From: Fibrobacteraceae bacterium
GTDB taxonomy: Bacteria > Fibrobacterota > Fibrobacteria > Fibrobacterales > Fibrobacteraceae
Direction of reading: 5' to 3'
NCBI GenBank assembly: GCA_021443045.1
Contig: JABUUT010000027.1
Coordinates: 55,897-65,423 of the forward strand
DNA: 9,527 bases
Shown here: piece after piece, positions 6,614 through 9,527 of the stretch
Layout: each line of letters opens with the position of its first letter
How positions within the stretch are numbered: position 1 is the stretch's first letter
Program-made: the position numbers and the translations under genes
Notes under the pieces: model-generated
The model's input: the letters and a program-made list of their open reading frames with translations, nothing else
Databases searched by the model: none
Told to the model about the DNA's origin: nothing

Positions 6614-6626
6614 TTTGGAATCCAAA
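6614..6626. promoter_or_regulatory. 13-bp perfect palindrome upstream of rpsO
   Basis: TTTGGA (6614-6619) and TCCAAA (6621-6626) are exact inverted repeats around one central A. It lies about 160 bp before the rpsO start. A TATATT hexamer at 6646-6651 could be a -10 box, but I find no -35 at proper spacing, so the promoter is not assigned. An operator for rpsO or for the divergent gene is possible. Confidence 0.3.
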
Positions 6627-6654
6627 TCCTCTTTTGTTTTTTACCTATATTGTA

Positions 6655-6727
6655 GCCCAGTAGTTGCATTCTACCTTGGTCCTGCGTCCAGTTTCGCCAA
6701 TTCCACTGGGTGCTAAGCAGGGAAACT
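6655..6727 (+). promoter_or_regulatory. Possible structured rpsO leader (S15 autoregulation candidate)
   Basis: Several pairings can form upstream of rpsO. CCTGC (6681-6685) with GCAGG (6717-6721) encloses CCAGT (6688-6692) with ACTGG (6705-6709). Competing with this, CCCAGT (6656-6661) can pair with ACTGGG (6705-6710), and AGTTTC (6690-6695) with GAAACT (6722-6727). The last pairing is incompatible with the inner hairpin but could form a pseudoknot with the CCCAGT helix. S15 represses its own mRNA through structured leaders in E. coli and other bacteria, and these structures differ between phyla. That this one binds S15 is inference. The A-rich stretch 6741-6772 before the start is probably unstructured. 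Confidence 0.35.
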
Positions 6728-6784
6728 CGGGTAAGAAGGTAATTCAAACATAAACAATCAAAACAAAAGGAAATGGATAGTAAT

Positions 6785-7057
6785 ATGGCTACCATCACAA
6801 AAGAAAAAGCTGCCGAACTCACTGCCAAGTATGGCGCAAACGAAAAAGACACAGGTAACGTTCGTGTACAGATCGCTATCGAAACTGAAAAAATCAAGAA
6901 CCTGACAGAACACATCAAGACCCACCGCAAGGACTTCCACTCCCTCCGCGGTCTTACTGCCATGGTTGCACACCGCAAGAACCTCATCAAGTACTATAGC
7001 TCCCGCGACATTCTCGCATGCCGTGCTCTTGTTAAGGAACTTGGTCTCCGCGGTTAA
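6785..7057 (+). CDS. rpsO: 30S ribosomal protein S15
   Basis: The 90-residue product matches the length and features of S15 (89 in E. coli). It carries the DTGNVRVQI segment (residues 22-30), corresponding to DTGSxEVQ, then HRKDFHSLRGL with MVAHRKNLIKYY (about 47-70) and a KELGLRG end. S15 binds 16S rRNA at a three-way junction early in 30S platform assembly and bridges to 23S rRNA. The start is taken at ATG 6785, with GGA (6775-6777) 7 bases upstream, because it gives the family length. An in-frame ATG at 6773 would add four residues (MDSN) and has GGA only one base away. The gene is followed by pnp after 21 bp, the widely conserved rpsO-pnp arrangement, and codon use is typical of a highly expressed gene. 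Confidence 0.97.
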   Translation: MATITKEKAAELTAKYGANEKDTGNVRVQIAIETEKIKNLTEHIKTHRKDFHSLRGLTAMVAHRKNLIKYYSSRDILACRALVKELGLRG

Positions 7058-7078
7058 TTTGCGGATTGGAGATAGATT

Positions 7079-9319
7079 ATGTCTATTGACGCATATCATG
7101 CCAAATACGGCAAGATGCTGGACCCCAAGGAAGTGTCTGTAACACTTCCCGATGGCCGTGTCATCTCTTTTGAAACGGGCCGTATTGCAAAGCAGGCCCG
7201 AGGCTCTGCTGTTGCCAAGATGGGGGAAGCTTTTATCCTTTCTACCGTGTGCTATGGCGAAGAAAAGGATGGGGACTTTTTCCCACTTACTGTTGAATAT
7301 CGCGAAAAGTCTTACGCAGCAGGTCGCTTGCCCGGTGGTTACTCCAAGCGCGAAGCTGGCCGCCCTTCCGATGAAGAAATTCTTTCTGCCCGTATCATCG
7401 ACCGTCCTATTCGTCCGATGTTCCCAGAAAACTTTACTCGCGAAGTCCAGGTGATTGTTCAGGTGCTCTCTGCCGACAAGCAGTTTGCTCCAGACGTTCT
7501 GGGTGTAAGTGCCGCTTCCCTTTCCATTGGTCTTTCTGAACTGCCTTTTGAACAGCAGGTGGCTGCCGTTCGTGTGGCTGTAGTTGATGGCCAGAACATT
7601 GTGATGCCTACCTACGACCAACTTGCTGTGGCCGATCTGGACCTGGTGGTTGCCGGTACGGAAGACTCTGTTTGCATGGTGGAAGGTGGTGCTTACGAAG
7701 TGTCTGAAGACTGCATGGTTGATGCCATTCTCGCCGGCCATGAAGTGATTAAGCAACTTTGCAAGGCCCAACAGGAACTGGTGGACCGCTGTGCCAAGCC
7801 TAAGATGGAATTGAAACCCAAGAACGAAGGTGAAGTTCATGAAAAGCTTGTTGCCACTGTTAAGGAAGTTGTATGGGATGAACTGAACAAGGACGTTCAT
7901 TCCAACATGGTGAAGACCGACTTCTATCCAGCTATGGCGGACCTCTGTGCCCGCATGCTGGAAGATGAACGCATTGTTGCCATTGTGGGTAAGGATGATG
8001 CCAAGGATGAAAAGCTTGTTGCCGATGCCAAGGCCATCTTTAGCGATTTGGAACGCACCGCCATGCGCGAAATGATTCTGAACGAACATGTTCGCCTGGA
8101 TGGCCGTACCACAACTGAAGTTCGCCCCATCGAAATCGAAATGGGTGTGCTTCCTCGTGCCCATGGTTCCGCTATTTTCCAGCGGGGTGAAACTCAGGGC
8201 TTGGTGATTTGTACTTTGGGTACAAAGAACGATGAACAGCGCTTTGAAAGCTTGCAGGGTGAAGGATCCAAGAGCTATATGCTCCATTACAATTTCCCAC
8301 CATACTCTGTGGGTGAATGCAAGAAGCTGGGTCTTTCCCGCCGCGAAATCGGTCACGGACACTTGGCTGAACGCTCCTTGGCTGCTGTTCTCCCATTGCC
8401 AGACGATTTCCCGTACACAATCCGCGTGGTTTCCGAAATTCAGGAATCTAACGGTTCCTCTTCCATGGCTTCCGTTTGTGGCGGCTGCCTGTCTTTGATG
8501 GACGCTGGCGTTCCTATCAAGGCTCCAGTTGCTGGTGTGGCTATGGGCCTTATCTCCGAAAAGGGTTCTGTGAAGGAAGGCGGCAAGATTGAAATTCTTA
8601 CCGACATCACTGGCACAGAAGACCACCTTGGCGATATGGACTTTAAGGTGACTGGTACTGCCGAAGGTATTACAGCCTTCCAGATGGACATTAAGATTCG
8701 CGGTATCACTCCCGAACTTATGCGCACTGCCTTGGAACAGGCAAAGCAGGGTCGTTTGCACATCTTGGAAAAGATGACAACTCTTGGCCTTGCCGCTCCT
8801 CGTCCACAGGTTTCCGAAAAGGCTCCTACCATGCTCAAGATGAAGGTTCCTACCAACAAGATCCGCGACGTGATTGGCTCTGGTGGTGCTGTAATCAAGG
8901 GTATGCAGTCTAAAACGGGTTGCTCCATTTCCATTGACGATTTTGGCAATGTTGAAATTGCTGCTCCTACCGCCAAGGCTGGTGCTGTATGCCGCCGCAT
9001 GATTGAAGAACTGACTGCCGAACCAGAACCAGGCCGCAAGTACAAGGGCAAGGTTAAGACAATCCAGCCATTTGGCGCCTTTGTCGAAATTCTCCCTGGT
9101 CGGGATGGCCTTGTTCACATTTCCGAGATTGCCAACCACCGTGTAGAAAAGGTGGAAGACGTTCTCCATGTTGGTGACGAAGTGGAAGTTCTCTGCTTGG
9201 GCGTTGACCCCAAGGGTAAGGTAAAGCTCTCTATGAAGGCTTTGCTTCCTGTGGAAGCTCCTGCTGTGGCTCCCACCGCTCCTGAAGCATCGGCTCCAGA
9301 AGCTCCTGTGGAAGGCTAG
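7079..9319 (+). CDS. pnp: Polyribonucleotide nucleotidyltransferase (PNPase)
   Basis: The 746-residue enzyme carries out phosphate-dependent 3'-5' degradation of RNA, releasing nucleoside diphosphates, and can act in reverse to add tails. It normally works as a trimer in the cytoplasm. Domains in order: RNase PH-like 1 (about 15-150), a helical domain (about 240-330), RNase PH-like 2 (about 335-570), KH (about 583-645, GSGG at 600-603) and S1 (about 654-722). Catalytic features of the second core are present: SNGSSSM (457-463), and Asp515 and Asp521 in EDHLGDMD, corresponding to E. coli Asp486 and Asp492. The RNA-contact loop reads GGYSKREAGRPS (86-97), where E. coli has an FFRR-type loop. 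The tail from about 724 is Ala/Pro/Glu-rich low complexity. GGAGA (7068-7072) lies 6 bases before the ATG. It is co-transcribed with rpsO and ends at the terminator at 9398-9435. Confidence 0.98.
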   Translation: MSIDAYHAKYGKMLDPKEVSVTLPDGRVISFETGRIAKQARGSAVAKMGEAFILSTVCYGEEKDGDFFPLTVEYREKSYAAGRLPGGYSKREAGRPSDEEILSARIIDRPIRPMFPENFTREVQVIVQVLSADKQFAPDVLGVSAASLSIGLSELPFEQQVAAVRVAVVDGQNIVMPTYDQLAVADLDLVVAGTEDSVCMVEGGAYEVSEDCMVDAILAGHEVIKQLCKAQQELVDRCAKPKMELKPKNEGEVHEKLVATVKEVVWDELNKDVHSNMVKTDFYPAMADLCARMLEDERIVAIVGKDDAKDEKLVADAKAIFSDLERTAMREMILNEHVRLDGRTTTEVRPIEIEMGVLPRAHGSAIFQRGETQGLVICTLGTKNDEQRFESLQGEGSKSYMLHYNFPPYSVGECKKLGLSRREIGHGHLAERSLAAVLPLPDDFPYTIRVVSEIQESNGSSSMASVCGGCLSLMDAGVPIKAPVAGVAMGLISEKGSVKEGGKIEILTDITGTEDHLGDMDFKVTGTAEGITAFQMDIKIRGITPELMRTALEQAKQGRLHILEKMTTLGLAAPRPQVSEKAPTMLKMKVPTNKIRDVIGSGGAVIKGMQSKTGCSISIDDFGNVEIAAPTAKAGAVCRRMIEELTAEPEPGRKYKGKVKTIQPFGAFVEILPGRDGLVHISEIANHRVEKVEDVLHVGDEVEVLCLGVDPKGKVKLSMKALLPVEAPAVAPTAPEASAPEAPVEG

Positions 9320-9385
9320 TTAACCTAAGCTTTTGTACGGGTTTAATGCTTTGGCATAGAATCCGTGGGTAAAGCTAAAAGTTAA
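9320..9385 (+). repeat. Four-tier imperfect hairpin directly after pnp
   Basis: Starting at the base after the pnp stop codon, four nested pairings stack around one centre: TTAAC (9320-9324) with GTTAA (9381-9385), AGCTTT (9328-9333) with AAAGCT (9371-9376), ACGG (9337-9340) with CCGT (9363-9366) and ATGC (9346-9349) with GCAT (9354-9357), loop TTTG. Internal loops of 3-5 bases separate the tiers. No T-run follows. It may be a 3'-UTR structure affecting mRNA decay; no function is shown. Confidence 0.5.
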
Positions 9386-9397
9386 AGCGAAATGAAA

Positions 9398-9435
9398 ACG
9401 CCCGATGTTCCTAAAGGAACATCGGGTGTTTTTTT
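9398..9435 (+). terminator. Strong intrinsic terminator of the rpsO-pnp unit
   Basis: CCCGATGTTCC (9401-9411) pairs perfectly with GGAACATCGGG (9416-9426) across the loop TAAA. The stem extends to 14 bp through ACG (9398-9400) with TGT (9427-9429), including one G-T pair. Seven T follow (9429-9435). On the minus strand the tail would be only four T, so it may also work weakly in reverse. Positions 9436-9497 hold nothing I can assign. Confidence 0.95.
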
Positions 9436-9497
9436 GGCTCAATTGCAAAAGTCCGTTTTTTTACGAATCGGCCAAATGAGATGATAACCGTCCAAAG

Positions 9498-9527
9498 CTG
9501 TCATTCTGAAGGTTGCAAGCCGTGAAG
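9498..9527 (-). repeat. AATGACA-type intergenic element, copy C, inverted and cut by the window end
   Basis: CTGTCATTCT (9498-9507) is the exact reverse complement of the 10 bases ending copy A (AGAATGACAG, 5439-5448). The following bases lead toward what would be the GATTCT end, with GTGAAG at the window edge. CGGTTAT, a heptamer unit from 5376-5382, occurs on the minus strand at 9483-9489, so heptamer-like sequence may accompany this copy too. Confidence 0.5.

Noticed and set aside
6758..9169. 803-codon open frame on the minus strand opposite rpsO and pnp
   Set aside because: It runs antisense through two certain genes, shows no recognisable domain, and is rich in His, Asn and Phe as expected from the complement of strongly biased codons.

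Overview
The window looks like chromosomal DNA from a Fibrobacter-type bacterium (phylum Fibrobacterota). The pointers are a secreted family-8 glycoside hydrolase with a C-terminal module like a type IX secretion (T9SS) sorting domain, a secreted PD40 beta-propeller protein, a fragment resembling the large Fibrobacter paralogous proteins that join a propeller to an SGNH domain, and a standard rpsO-pnp pair. The genus is inferred from protein character; no marker gene was compared.

Layout, left to right. Positions 3-2496 (+) hold the 3' part of an SGNH-hydrolase-like gene, followed 19 bp later by a polytopic membrane protein resembling GT-C-fold glycosyltransferases. After a 119-bp gap with an 18-bp near-palindrome comes a GH8 glycanase gene (2616-4019) that ends at an intrinsic terminator. 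A separate gene (4133-5350) encodes a signal-peptide-bearing PD40 propeller with a short C-terminal coiled coil. Next is a 331-bp convergent intergenic region full of repeats: two heptamer arrays, an AATGACA element and several small hairpins. An uncharacterised membrane protein lies on the minus strand (5682-6464). The divergent region 6465-6784 carries a second copy of the same composite repeat, a 13-bp palindrome and a foldable leader. It leads into rpsO (S15) and pnp (PNPase), which end at a long hairpin and a strong intrinsic terminator. The last 30 bases hold a third, inverted AATGACA element cut by the window edge.

How the genes relate. The left half concerns the cell envelope and polymer breakdown: the GH8 enzyme would be exported by Sec and then placed at the surface by T9SS, and the PD40 protein is also exported. 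The right half is housekeeping: S15 assembles the 30S platform and PNPase degrades RNA. The two halves meet at the repeat-flanked membrane gene.

No complete novel defence or mobile system is visible. The most interesting non-coding signals are the composite heptamer/AATGACA repeats flanking the minus-strand gene, the possible S15 regulatory leader with mutually exclusive pairings, and the tiered hairpin after pnp.
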